This document shows positions 17,929 through 25,994 of a stretch of 64,000 bases of DNA, one piece after another. Made by a program: the position numbers and the translations under genes. Each line of letters starts with the position of its first letter. Within the stretch, counting starts at the first letter, position 1. The DNA comes from Streptomyces turgidiscabies Car8 (GTDB lineage: Bacteria > Actinomycetota > Actinomycetes > Streptomycetales > Streptomycetaceae): assembly GCF_000331005.1 (NCBI RefSeq), contig NZ_AEJB01000361.1, positions 558,001 through 622,000 on the forward strand, in the 5' to 3' direction. Below the pieces are notes generated by a model, which was not told where the DNA came from, made no database searches, and was given only the letters and a program-made list of their open reading frames with translations.

Positions 17929-17952
17929 CGGTACGCCAAACCGCGGCCACTT
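17929..17952 (-). repeat. Long inverted repeat, left core arm
   Basis: A 24-bp segment that is the perfect reverse complement of 18060-18083. Similarity continues outward, including 17901-17917 against 18095-18111 with one mismatch, so the arms are about 65 nt each. It lies upstream of the ATPase gene on the minus strand. Confidence 0.75.
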
Positions 17953-18059
17953 CTGTGTCACTTCGCCCGCCGCCCGTCGCTGCGCCGCACCCATGACGAT
18001 GGATAAAGCAGACCAAAACACCCTCAGTCTGTGCTCGTGCCGCGGGTGAAGTGGCCCAC

Positions 18060-18083
18060 AAGTGGCCGCGGTTTGGCGTACCG
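18060..18083 (+). repeat. Long inverted repeat, right core arm
   Basis: Right arm of the pair above, 107 nt from the left core. It includes GGCCGCGGTTTGGCGTACCG. It points toward the small-gene operon starting at 18330. The symmetry suggests that both divergent operons are controlled from matching sites. Confidence 0.75.
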
Positions 18084-18329
18084 CTGTCCCGCCGGTTCCG
18101 TCACCGTGGAGTGACGCCAGCGACCGCGGTCCCGGAGCCATCGGATCACGGGCCGCTGTCTGGGCGGTCAGCTCCTTCCCGGGCCGTCCAGATCGGTTCC
18201 GCGCACGCCTGACAGTCGTGGGACCTGTCCCTGTTCTGGTGCCGCGCCGGCCTCCCCCGCTACGGCACGGCACCAGAACCCCCTCTCACGATTCACCCGA
18301 GCGGTCTTCTCGTCTGGAGAGCAGTTCAC

Positions 18330-18776
18330 ATGAACTTACGGAGTCACCACCTGTGGCATGTCGCGATCGGTGAACCGCCGCCGGGTGCGCTCCCGCGAGC
18401 CCACGACACTGTGCGTGTGGGAATGGCTCTGGGGCTGCCCGCAATCGACGCCCTCGTGGCCGACGGCACGGGGGTTGGCCCGCTGAAGTACTGCCTCGGC
18501 CACCAAAGCCTTCTGGTGCCGGTGGAGGCCGGCACATTCCACCGGTGGGGGGCCGCCCACTCCGACTGCGTGCCCGGTACCAGGACCGGGCGGTGGGTCT
18601 GCGACGGGTACGGCGGCCGCGGCTGCACGGGCCTGTGGGTGACCCGGCCGGAGCCGGTAGCTGTGTCCACCACCCCGGCGGCTGCGCTGCACGAGGCGCT
18701 CAGCCGTACCAGGGACCGCATGCGGGCGCCGCGCGGAACGCCCGTCCCGCAGCGCCGGGAAGTCTGCCGTGCCTAG
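18330..18776 (+). CDS. Hypothetical protein of a Streptomyces-specific family
   Basis: A 148-residue protein. The middle part reads YCLGHQSLLVPVEAGTFHRW followed by a cysteine (HSDCVPG) and then CDGYGGRGCTGLWVT, a pattern I associate with small Streptomyces proteins of unknown function. GGAGAGC precedes the ATG. It starts a run of very short overlapping genes. Confidence 0.6.
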   Translation: MNLRSHHLWHVAIGEPPPGALPRAHDTVRVGMALGLPAIDALVADGTGVGPLKYCLGHQSLLVPVEAGTFHRWGAAHSDCVPGTRTGRWVCDGYGGRGCTGLWVTRPEPVAVSTTPAAALHEALSRTRDRMRAPRGTPVPQRREVCRA

Positions 18777-18894
18777 TCCTTGGCGGCCACGCCGACGGGC
18801 CTGGTGCCCCAACTGCCAATGCCTGCGCGCGCTCACCTTCGCCCTCGTGCTGGTCACGATCGCCTACGCCGGATCCACGCCGAGGCTGCGGTGA
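18769..18894 (+). CDS. Small single-pass membrane protein (41 aa)
   Basis: GTG 18769 begins 8 nt before the stop of the upstream gene and gives 41 residues. An Arg-rich N-terminus with CPNCQC is followed by one hydrophobic helix (LRALTFALVLVTIAYAG). The stop overlaps the GTG of the next small gene. Unknown function; supported by coupling and membrane-helix composition only. Confidence 0.45.
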   Translation: MPSPWRPRRRAWCPNCQCLRALTFALVLVTIAYAGSTPRLR

Positions 18895-19031
18895 CCAGCA
18901 CCGGACTGATCATCATCAGTCTGATCGTCGGAGCCATGGCCGTCCTCGTCGTCCGAGGACAGAGAACGAGCCGGCAGCCCCGGCCGGGGCCTACCGACAC
19001 CCGGTCATCTGTGCCACGCGACCAGTCCTGA
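18891..19031 (+). CDS. Small single-pass membrane protein (46 aa)
   Basis: GTG 18891 overlaps the previous stop (GTGA). The 46-residue product has one membrane helix (LIIISLIVGAMAVLVV, about residues 6-21) and a basic, proline-rich tail. Function unknown. Confidence 0.45.
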   Translation: MTSTGLIIISLIVGAMAVLVVRGQRTSRQPRPGPTDTRSSVPRDQS

Positions 19032-19061
19032 ACCGCTCGGCCACACCACGCAAGGACGATC

Positions 19062-19361
19062 ATGTTTGACCTCCTCTCGCCGCCCACCGAAGTGCCCCAG
19101 GCACCTGCCGGGATCGTGTTGGGCGTGTACCTGCGCGGTCTGCGTGAGGCGAAGGGCACCACGCTGCAGGACGCGGCCCGCGTAGCGGGGGCGTCGGTCT
19201 CGGCGGTCAGCCGGTGGGAGCGCGCCGAGTACCCCATCCCACTCGGCGCATTGAGGACGCTGCTGCGCCACTTCGGCGTGACGGGGAAGCACGCCGACTA
19301 CCTGGCGGTCCCCTCCCGCAACGGTCGCCTTGGTGCTTGGCCCACGGGGAGGTTGTCGTGA
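19062..19361 (+). CDS. XRE-family helix-turn-helix protein (99 aa)
   Basis: A short XRE protein with a clear helix-turn-helix: YLRGLREAKGTTLQDAARVA followed by SVSAVSRWERAEYPIPLGAL. It lacks any ligand or TPR domain and probably acts as a stand-alone DNA binder. The stop overlaps the next GTG. It lies on the right side of the inverted repeat and may bind it. Confidence 0.75.
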   Translation: MFDLLSPPTEVPQAPAGIVLGVYLRGLREAKGTTLQDAARVAGASVSAVSRWERAEYPIPLGALRTLLRHFGVTGKHADYLAVPSRNGRLGAWPTGRLS

Positions 19362-19894
19362 TCACTCTCGTCCCGCCGATTCTCGGCGCCCTGTTCGGTG
19401 GCGACGTTCGCGCAGCCAGCTCGAACGGCCGACGGCCTGCGTCTCGGCTGTTTCGCCTCGGGCGGCCCCTACGTAGCGGCGGCGACATCGTTGTACCCCT
19501 GATCGACCAGGTGCTGGGAGATCCCTCCCAACCTCTTCCCCGTTGCCAGGGCGAGGTCGACCAGATAGTGGCCGTATTCCGTGAGCATCTGCCGGCGCTG
19601 GCGCTGGCAGCGGGCGGGCCGCGTCGGCTCGCGCTCCTCGCCAGCGCCGCCCCGACCGACTACATGGGCTCGCGGGTGCACCTGATCCTGCTGGCCGAAA
19701 CCGCACAACACCTCATAGCGCAGTCCGCAGTCGACCACCCCACGAGCGGGGCGCGCGCCGCCGCACGGCAGTACACCCCCGTGAACGCCGTACGCCAGCG
19801 CCCGCCCTCGGGCTCCGAGTCCTATCCCGAAGGCACCCGGTGCCACCTCGTCACCGCAGCCTCCGGAAGACCGGAGCGAGGCGCAGGGCCGTAG
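19358..19894 (+). CDS. Hypothetical protein coupled to XRE gene
   Basis: 178 residues from GTG 19358, with GGGAGG 6 nt upstream and a GTGA overlap with the XRE gene. The central part (VVPLIDQVLGDPSQPL, then RLALLASAAP) looks helical. It may be one of the DUF6415-type Streptomyces proteins, but I cannot confirm this. The last 40 residues are low-complexity. Confidence 0.55.
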   Translation: MITLVPPILGALFGGDVRAASSNGRRPASRLFRLGRPLRSGGDIVVPLIDQVLGDPSQPLPRCQGEVDQIVAVFREHLPALALAAGGPRRLALLASAAPTDYMGSRVHLILLAETAQHLIAQSAVDHPTSGARAAARQYTPVNAVRQRPPSGSESYPEGTRCHLVTAASGRPERGAGP

Positions 19895-20002
19895 TGCTGC
19901 TGCCTCCCGGCTGCCGTGGTGAGTGCTCCCCCACGGCAGCCGGTCCCTCTGCCGGATAGTCAATCGCTCCTCCCCCAATGCCGATTCTTCCGAGGACTCA
20001 CC

Positions 20003-20194
20003 ATGTGCCAGCACAAGCCCACCTGTCCCTCCGCCGAGGCCGCGGACCGCGAGGCCGCCGTCGTGGTCGCGGCCCACCCGGAACAGGGCTGGAGCCGGTT
20101 GTGCAACGGTGTCCTCCTCTTCGAAGACACCGGCGAGATCCTTCCCAACGGCAAGATCGTCGCTCCGCACCGGTTGACGAGCGCCGCAGCATGA
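20003..20194 (+). CDS. DUF5999 family protein
   Basis: A 63-residue DUF5999 protein: MCQHKPTCPSAEAADREAA, then HPEQGWSRLCNGVLLFED and GEILPNGKIVAPHR. The family is small, Streptomyces-specific and of unknown function; the three N-terminal-half cysteines are typical. GAGGA lies 7 nt before the ATG. Confidence 0.85.
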   Translation: MCQHKPTCPSAEAADREAAVVVAAHPEQGWSRLCNGVLLFEDTGEILPNGKIVAPHRLTSAAA

Positions 20195-20226
20195 ACAGGA
20201 CCCAGCACGAACAAGGGGGTCTTCCG

Positions 20227-20829
20227 GTGCCGTACATCGCCGCGTGGAGCGGGGAAAATCACCGGACTCCCGCCGTGGTACGTCACCCGAGCGGGCGAGG
20301 TATCGGCTTCGCGGACGAGATGCCTTACGACCGCGACGCGGACGGGGTGCTGTGGGTCAGGCAGTCCATCGCCCCCGGATCGGGCCGAGCGCTGTTCCCG
20401 AAGGTCCACGTGCTTCGCCAACGGCGTGCGGTGAGCCGGATGCTGTGCCAAGTCTGCGGCGCCGACACCCTGGAGCAGGATCCGGAGCGGCAACTCTTCG
20501 TTCTCAAGCAAGTCGGTCAGCCGGTGGCTGAGGGGGAGCTGACCACCGCTGCCCCAGTCTGCCCACCGTGTGCGCTCATCGCGGTCAAGCACTGCCCGCA
20601 CCTGCGCGAACACGTGGCCGCCTGGGTCGAACGGCCGCTGGCCTGGGGTGTCGCCGGCATCCTCTACAACCCGCGGACACTGCTCATGGTCCCTGGCAAG
20701 GACCTCGTCAACGTCTCCTACGAAGACCCCGCACTCCCCTGGCTGCTGGCGAGCCGTCAAGTGCTGTCGCTCCAGGGCTGCACCGCCGTCGATCTGAACG
20801 ACCTTCGAGCGAAGGCTGTGGCTCGATGA
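20227..20829 (+). CDS. Hypothetical protein with zinc-binding cysteines
   Basis: 200 residues from GTG 20227, preferred because AAGGGGGT ends 6 nt upstream and the protein then begins MPYIAAWSGE as in related proteins; an ATG at 20191 that overlaps the DUF5999 stop would add 12 residues. Two cysteine pairs, CQVCG (about residue 73) and CPPCAL (about 111), suggest a zinc knuckle. It is coupled to DUF5999, a pairing seen in Streptomyces. Function unknown. The region 20,830-21,000 after it has a 29-codon ATGA-coupled frame of doubtful reality and the promoter of the GH15 gene. Confidence 0.7.
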   Translation: MPYIAAWSGENHRTPAVVRHPSGRGIGFADEMPYDRDADGVLWVRQSIAPGSGRALFPKVHVLRQRRAVSRMLCQVCGADTLEQDPERQLFVLKQVGQPVAEGELTTAAPVCPPCALIAVKHCPHLREHVAAWVERPLAWGVAGILYNPRTLLMVPGKDLVNVSYEDPALPWLLASRQVLSLQGCTAVDLNDLRAKAVAR

Positions 20830-21000
20830 ACTCAGTGCTGCCGGCCGCGGCCGCTCGAAGCCGGCCCCGCCCTCCGCGCCTTCAGGTTTGTCGTTCGCGC
20901 GGTTCGTGGCACTGAGCGAGCCGCTCCCGTACCCGCCCCTGTTCCCCACCTTGCCTCGCAAGACCTCGGGAGCACCCGCACCTATCGAGACGGATATTCC

Positions 21001-22824
21001 ATGGCTGGGCGTATCGAGGACTACGCACTCATCGGAGACATGCAGACGGCCGCCCTGATCTGCCGGGACGGCAGCATCGACTGGCTCTGCTTGCCGCGCT
21101 TCGACTCCTCCTCTGTTTTCACCCGCCTCCTGGGAACCGGGGATCACGGCTACTGGCAGATCGGCCCCGCCCGCCCCGACGGCGCCCCGGCCCCGAATGC
21201 GGACCGACGCGGCTACCGCGGCGACTCACTCATCCTCGAATCCGAGTGGGACACCCCGACCGGCACCATCCGTGTCGTTGACCTCATGCCTCCCCGTGAC
21301 GGCCACAGCCCGCAGCTCATCCGGATCGTCGAAGGGATCAGCGGCACGGTTGAAGTCGCATCCGCCTGGTGCCCCCGCTTCGGATACGGAAAGCACCGGC
21401 CCTGGATCTACGAACATCAGGGCCGCACCGTTGCCATCGACGGGCCGGACGCCCTCTGGCTGGACGCCACGGTGGACACTGTCCAAAAGGAAGACGCCTT
21501 GGTCAGCCACTTCACCGTCAGCGCCGGCGATACGGTGAATTTCGCCCTCAGCTGGCACTCCTCCCACCACCTCACGACACCGGAAATCCCGGACACCTGG
21601 GCTGCGTTGGAGGCCACCGAAGAGTTCTGGCGGGAGTGGGTGGCGCGGTGCACCTACGACGGCCCGTACCGTGATGCGGTCGTCCGCTCCTTGATCACGC
21701 TGAAGGCCATGACGTACGCGCCGACCGGCGCGATCGTCGCCGCCGTGACCACCTCTCTCCCCGAGACGATCGGCGGCGTACGCAACTGGGACTACCGCTA
21801 CACCTGGCTCCGCGACGCTTCGATCACCCTGTCCGCCCTGCTGCGTACCGGCTACCGCGAGGAGGCCGAGGCGTGGCGGCAGTGGCTCCGGCGGGCCGTG
21901 GCCGGCAACCCTGACGACATTCAGATCATGTACTCGATTCTGGGCGAGCGGAATTTGCCCGAGCGGGAGCTGGCCTGGCTGCCCGGGTACGAGGGCTCCA
22001 CGCCGGTTCGAGTAGGCAACGACGCTGCCGACCAACTCCAGCTCGATGTTCCCGGCGAAGTCATCGACACGCTGTATCTGGCCCATGTGCACGGCATCGC
22101 TCGGTGCGAGCGCACCGCGACCCTGCACCTCGGGCTCGTCGACTACCTCAAGCGGCGCTGGCAGGAGCCGGACGACGGCATCTGGGAAGTGCGCGGCGGA
22201 CGACGCCACTTCGTGCACTCCAAGATCATGGCCTGGGTCGCGGTCGACCGCACGGTGCGCCTGGTGGAGGCTGGCGTCCTCGACGCTGACCTGGCCGAAC
22301 TGGCCGAGCTCCGCGACGCCATCCACGCCGAGGTGTGCCAGAAGGGCTACGACTCCGAGCGGAACACGTTCACCCAGTCCTATGGATCCACCGAATTGGA
22401 CGCGGCCCTGCTGCTGCTCCCGCGCACCGGGTTCCTCCCGCCGGACGACCCGCGGGTTATCGGCACGGTCGCCGCAGTACGCGGCGAGCTCTCGACGGAC
22501 GATGGCCTGGTCCACCGCTATCCGACCGACGGCAACCAGGTGGGAGTCGACGGCCTTGCCGGTGACGAGGGGAGCTTCCTGCTCTGCTCCTTCTGGATGG
22601 TCGACGCCCTCGCGCTCACCGGCCAGCTGGAGGAAGCCCGGGCCCTGTTCGAGCAGCTGCTCGCACTGTGCAATGACGTCGGTCTGCTCGCCGAGGAGTA
22701 CGACGTGGCGTCAGGCCGCCAGCTGGGGAATTTCCCCCAGGCCTTCTCGATGATCGGCCTGATCGAGAGTGCCGTCCTGATGAACGAGCTGGAGCGGACG
22801 GCTAGGCCGGTGATCGCCGCATGA
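21001..22824 (+). CDS. Glycoside hydrolase family 15 protein (glucoamylase/trehalase-like)
   Basis: A 607-residue GH15 enzyme without signal peptide. The N-terminal super-sandwich domain (IEDYALIGDMQTAALICRDG, IDWLCLPRFDS) is typical of bacterial cytoplasmic GH15 proteins, and the (alpha/alpha)6 barrel follows with NWDYRYTWLRDAS. The two catalytic glutamates are likely in DDGIWEVRGG and LAEEYD. Family activities are glucoamylase, trehalase and glucodextranase. Its stop overlaps the start of the hypothetical gene that leads into the conservon. Confidence 0.88.
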   Translation: MAGRIEDYALIGDMQTAALICRDGSIDWLCLPRFDSSSVFTRLLGTGDHGYWQIGPARPDGAPAPNADRRGYRGDSLILESEWDTPTGTIRVVDLMPPRDGHSPQLIRIVEGISGTVEVASAWCPRFGYGKHRPWIYEHQGRTVAIDGPDALWLDATVDTVQKEDALVSHFTVSAGDTVNFALSWHSSHHLTTPEIPDTWAALEATEEFWREWVARCTYDGPYRDAVVRSLITLKAMTYAPTGAIVAAVTTSLPETIGGVRNWDYRYTWLRDASITLSALLRTGYREEAEAWRQWLRRAVAGNPDDIQIMYSILGERNLPERELAWLPGYEGSTPVRVGNDAADQLQLDVPGEVIDTLYLAHVHGIARCERTATLHLGLVDYLKRRWQEPDDGIWEVRGGRRHFVHSKIMAWVAVDRTVRLVEAGVLDADLAELAELRDAIHAEVCQKGYDSERNTFTQSYGSTELDAALLLLPRTGFLPPDDPRVIGTVAAVRGELSTDDGLVHRYPTDGNQVGVDGLAGDEGSFLLCSFWMVDALALTGQLEEARALFEQLLALCNDVGLLAEEYDVASGRQLGNFPQAFSMIGLIESAVLMNELERTARPVIAA

Positions 22825-23315
22825 ACACGGTGCCCGCGATCGCGGACCTCTTCCCGGACACGATCACCGCCGACGCCCCGGTCGCTGTCGAGATCGGCCG
22901 CGACTGTGACACCGCGGCGATGCCCGAGCTGGCGGCACGCCGGATTCTCTCCCTGCTGGGTCACATCAACCCGCACCCGGTGGGCGCCGCGATGGCCCGC
23001 GGGAACGAGTGGGTACTGATCCTGCCGCCCCATTCCGGCCGCGGTATGTGCTGGCCCTGGCCGGTGCACCACCGCGACAGCGGAGTTCTGGCCGTGCCCC
23101 CGCTGAGCTCCGGCCCGGCCGAGGATCTCCACTGGGCCCGACTCGGCAACAACGAGGGCCGCGTCTACTCCGCGCCCCTGCCGCTGTATGCGTCCCTACC
23201 GCTGCTCACGGCTCTTCGCCCGCAGCCTGAAGCGGGCCGCTTCGGCCTTGCCCCCGCCCGTTCACAGTCGACCCCCACTTCGCGCGAGGACCTCTCATGC
23301 TCGATTCGCTGGTGA
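22821..23315 (+). CDS. Hypothetical protein between GH15 and conservon
   Basis: 164 residues, coupled to GH15 by ATGA and overlapping the CvnA-like gene by 19 nt. No domain recognised. It holds segments LPPHSGRGMCWPWPVHH and LHWARLGNNEGRVYSAPL that read as real folded protein. No signal peptide. Confidence 0.6.
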   Translation: MNTVPAIADLFPDTITADAPVAVEIGRDCDTAAMPELAARRILSLLGHINPHPVGAAMARGNEWVLILPPHSGRGMCWPWPVHHRDSGVLAVPPLSSGPAEDLHWARLGNNEGRVYSAPLPLYASLPLLTALRPQPEAGRFGLAPARSQSTPTSREDLSCSIRW

Positions 23316-24631
23316 CCGCGACCGCACTGCTCGGTGGCGGATTCGCCACCACATCGGTGGGCCTCATAGTGCAGGCCCGCAGAAAGCGGGCCCTGGCCGC
23401 CCGGGTCACACCCCTGGAAGCCCAGCGGGATTCCGCGCTCGCATACGCCGGCGCGATGGAGGCGGAGTCGAAGCATTTCGCTGAGGTGCGGATGCCCGCG
23501 TTGGTGGACGCCCTCGCCCGCGGACACCGTGGCGTGCCGGTGCCCGGACTCAGCCAGGAGCGTCTCGCCGGCAGTCCCATCGACCACGGCCATCAGACCG
23601 TGATGGGGCTGCTCCAGGAGGCCCTCACGGTCACCCGCGATCAGATCGGGCTCTCCGCGCGGTCCTCAGTGCGGGACATCATCGACGAGGCGCAGACGCA
23701 CCTGCACCGCTGCCAGCTGAACGTCGTCGAAGAGATGGACCGCTACCCCCAAGGCACGACGTACCACCAGAGCCTGATGGGCTTCGACCACCTGGTCACC
23801 CAGGCCCTGCACACCCTCCAGCGCACGCGCATCCTGGCCGGCTCGTGGCCCGGTCTGCAGCGTGCGGACTGCACCTTCGGCGAGGTCGTCGAATCCGCGC
23901 GGGGACGGATCAACGCCTATCTGCGGGTGAGTTACACCTACGAGCCCGGCAGCGGCGAGACCTGGCTCGAAGGCCGTGTCGTCGAGCCGGTCACGGTGGC
24001 GCTCACCGAGCTGCTGTCCAACGCCACCGCGTACTCCGACGGCAAGGTCTTCGTCGAAGTGCAGGCGTTCCAGACGGGATTCTGCATCGTCGTCGACGAC
24101 GGCGGCCTGAACATGAACGCCTATCAGCGTGAGGAGGCCGCCCGGAAGTTGTCGCGGCACACCGTGCTGGACGTGACGACTCTGCAGGACACACGCCAGC
24201 TCGGATTCGCCGTCATCGGCCGCCTCGCCGGCGAGTACGGCTTCGCCGCCGATGTCACCAGTACGTCCCCGTACGGCGGCGTGCGGGCCGTCCTTCGCAT
24301 CCCGCGGGAACTCTTCGGACACGGTCCGACCGCAGAGGAAACCCAGGCGGAGCGCCGAGCAGCGGCCTCTCGGACCCCAGGGCACGCCTCGGCCTCACCG
24401 ACCGAGGCTCCCCCGCAAGGGGACCAGGCCGACCGACGGGGCGAGCCGTCGGACGGCAGTGTCCTGCCGCAGCGGCGCAGGCGCTCGCCCCGTCCCACGG
24501 CCCCCGTAGCCACCGGCGCGCCAGCGCCTGCCGAGGACCCCGAGACGTTCACGCAGGGCTTTGCCCACCTGGCGGAAACCATCCGCGACCACGAGTCCAG
24601 CCCCACCGAAGGAGAGCAGTTCCGTGCCTGA
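23297..24631 (+). CDS. cvnA: CvnA-like sensor ATPase of a conservon
   Basis: A 444-residue nitrate/sulfonate-sensor-type ATPase, the first gene of a conservon (A-B-C-D). One hydrophobic N-terminal helix (about residues 5-26) may anchor it. The GHKL domain shows ALTELLSNATAYSDG (N-box), VVDDGGLNMN (G1) and LGFAVIGRLAGEYGF. The C-terminal 90 residues are proline-rich and disordered. In S. coelicolor conservons, CvnA-D form a membrane complex likened to eukaryotic GPCR signalling. It is short for CvnA and appears to lack a large extracellular sensor domain. Confidence 0.85.
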   Translation: MLDSLVTATALLGGGFATTSVGLIVQARRKRALAARVTPLEAQRDSALAYAGAMEAESKHFAEVRMPALVDALARGHRGVPVPGLSQERLAGSPIDHGHQTVMGLLQEALTVTRDQIGLSARSSVRDIIDEAQTHLHRCQLNVVEEMDRYPQGTTYHQSLMGFDHLVTQALHTLQRTRILAGSWPGLQRADCTFGEVVESARGRINAYLRVSYTYEPGSGETWLEGRVVEPVTVALTELLSNATAYSDGKVFVEVQAFQTGFCIVVDDGGLNMNAYQREEAARKLSRHTVLDVTTLQDTRQLGFAVIGRLAGEYGFAADVTSTSPYGGVRAVLRIPRELFGHGPTAEETQAERRAAASRTPGHASASPTEAPPQGDQADRRGEPSDGSVLPQRRRRSPRPTAPVATGAPAPAEDPETFTQGFAHLAETIRDHESSPTEGEQFRA

Positions 24632-25061
24632 CCAGCAGCCCACCGCCGACACCCACGACATGTCCTGGGTCCTCAACCGACTCGCGGAGGAGAAGGGCGT
24701 TCTGCACGCCGTCCTCTTCAGCTCCGACGGCATGGTCCTGGCCCACTCGGACGGCGTCCACCGCGATGTGGCCGACCGCGCCGGGGCCAGCTCCTCGAGC
24801 ATCTTCTCCCTCGGCCGCTCCATCGCCGAGCTCGCCGAAGCGAACGAGGACGAGGACACCCCCCGCAAGGTCATCATCGACCTGCCGAACCGCTGCATCC
24901 TCGTCTTCGGAGCCGGGCACAACACCGCGCTGGCCGTATCCGTCGCCGCGGAGATGACCGCGCCCGAAGTGGCCGTCGCCTCCGGGGCGACGATCAAGGC
25001 CATCAAGGGCCTGGCTCCCGCGCTGTCCGCCCGGGAGCGGACAGCGTACGGAACGTCGTGA
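24624..25061 (+). CDS. cvnB: CvnB, roadblock/LC7 domain protein
   Basis: 145 residues from GTG 24624, which overlaps the CvnA stop by 8 nt. It has the roadblock/LC7 fold: MSWVLNRLAEEKGVLHAVLF, then SDGMVLAHSDG and SVAAEMTAPEVAVA. CvnB interacts with the GTPase CvnD and with CvnA. Confidence 0.9.
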   Translation: MPDQQPTADTHDMSWVLNRLAEEKGVLHAVLFSSDGMVLAHSDGVHRDVADRAGASSSSIFSLGRSIAELAEANEDEDTPRKVIIDLPNRCILVFGAGHNTALAVSVAAEMTAPEVAVASGATIKAIKGLAPALSARERTAYGTS

Positions 25062-25414
25062 CCCCCCGCGGCCGGCGGCGCGCCGGGATGGTGCGGCCCT
25101 ACACCCCGACCGGGGGAAGGGCCGCGCCCACCCGCCGCACCCTGGACCTGGCCACTCTGCTGATCGCCGACCCGGACAAGCCGCTGCACGGCCTGGACGC
25201 CCACTCCCGCCGGCTGATGCAGCACTGCCTGCCCGGAGTGCTGTCGCTGGCCGAGGTCAGCGCCGACCTGCAACTCCCGGCCGCTGTGACGAAGGTGCTG
25301 GTCTCCTCCCTCGTCGACAGCAGCCACCTCGTCAGCCGTGACCCCGTACCCGCCGCTCAGCAGCACGACAGACAGCTGCTGGAGAGGATCCGCGATGCGC
25401 TCATCAACCTCTGA
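25058..25414 (+). CDS. cvnC: CvnC, DUF742 protein
   Basis: A 118-residue DUF742 protein: VRPYTPTGGRA, then CLPGVLSLAEVSADLQLP and a winged-helix-like VTKVLVSSLVDSSHL. GTGA overlap with CvnB. Part of the four-protein conservon complex. Confidence 0.9.
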   Translation: MTPRGRRRAGMVRPYTPTGGRAAPTRRTLDLATLLIADPDKPLHGLDAHSRRLMQHCLPGVLSLAEVSADLQLPAAVTKVLVSSLVDSSHLVSRDPVPAAQQHDRQLLERIRDALINL

Positions 25415-25994
25415 GGGCAACTACCTGGCGCCCGGTGTCAGCCACTCGGTGAAGATCGTCGTGCTCGGCCCCTTCGCCGTCGGCAAGACCACGTTCGTCG
25501 GTGCGGTCTCCGAGATCAGGCCCACGTCAACCGAGGAACGGATGACGAAGGCCGGCGAGATCGTCGACACACTGCGGGGGTTGTCGGACAAGAACACCAC
25601 CACGGTCGCGCTCGACTTCGGCCGCCTGACCCTGACCGACGACATCGTGCTCTACATGTTCGGCGGCCCCGGTCAGCCGCGGTTCGACTACATGATCGAC
25701 GAGCTGATGCAGGGCGCCCTCGGCGGCGTCGTCCTGGTCGACACGGCGCGTATCACCGAGTCCTGGGACGCCATGGGGCGCATGGAAGAAGCCGATCTGC
25801 CCTACGTGGTCGCGGTCAACACCTTCGCGGCCTCCCCCCGCTACAGCGAATCCGAACTGCGCAAGGCCCTGGACCTCCACCCGTCCACGCCCCTCGTCGA
25901 GTGCGACGTACGGGAAAAGAGCTCGGCGAAGTCTCCGCTGATAGCACTCGTCTCCCACCTGCTGTCCCGTCGCAGCCTGGAGCCCGCCTCATGA
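25395..25994 (+). CDS. cvnD: CvnD, Ras-like GTPase of the conservon
   Basis: 199 residues from ATG 25395, which overlaps CvnC by 20 nt. The P-loop is VLGPFAVGKTTFVG, the switch region DFGRLTLTDD, and the guanine-specificity motif appears as NTFA rather than NKxD, as in this family (ATP/GTP-binding proteins). It cycles between nucleotide states under control of the other Cvn proteins. Confidence 0.9.
   Translation: MRSSTSEGNYLAPGVSHSVKIVVLGPFAVGKTTFVGAVSEIRPTSTEERMTKAGEIVDTLRGLSDKNTTTVALDFGRLTLTDDIVLYMFGGPGQPRFDYMIDELMQGALGGVVLVDTARITESWDAMGRMEEADLPYVVAVNTFAASPRYSESELRKALDLHPSTPLVECDVREKSSAKSPLIALVSHLLSRRSLEPAS

Noticed and set aside
17849-18061. N-terminal extension of the RsbW-type ATPase
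   Set aside because: It would place the long inverted repeat inside the coding region, has a TTG start without a ribosome site, and exceeds the usual length of the family.
19960-21147. 395-codon minus-strand frame over the DUF5999 region
   Set aside because: It runs antisense to DUF5999, the zinc-knuckle gene and the GH15 start, which have recognisable protein families and ribosome sites.
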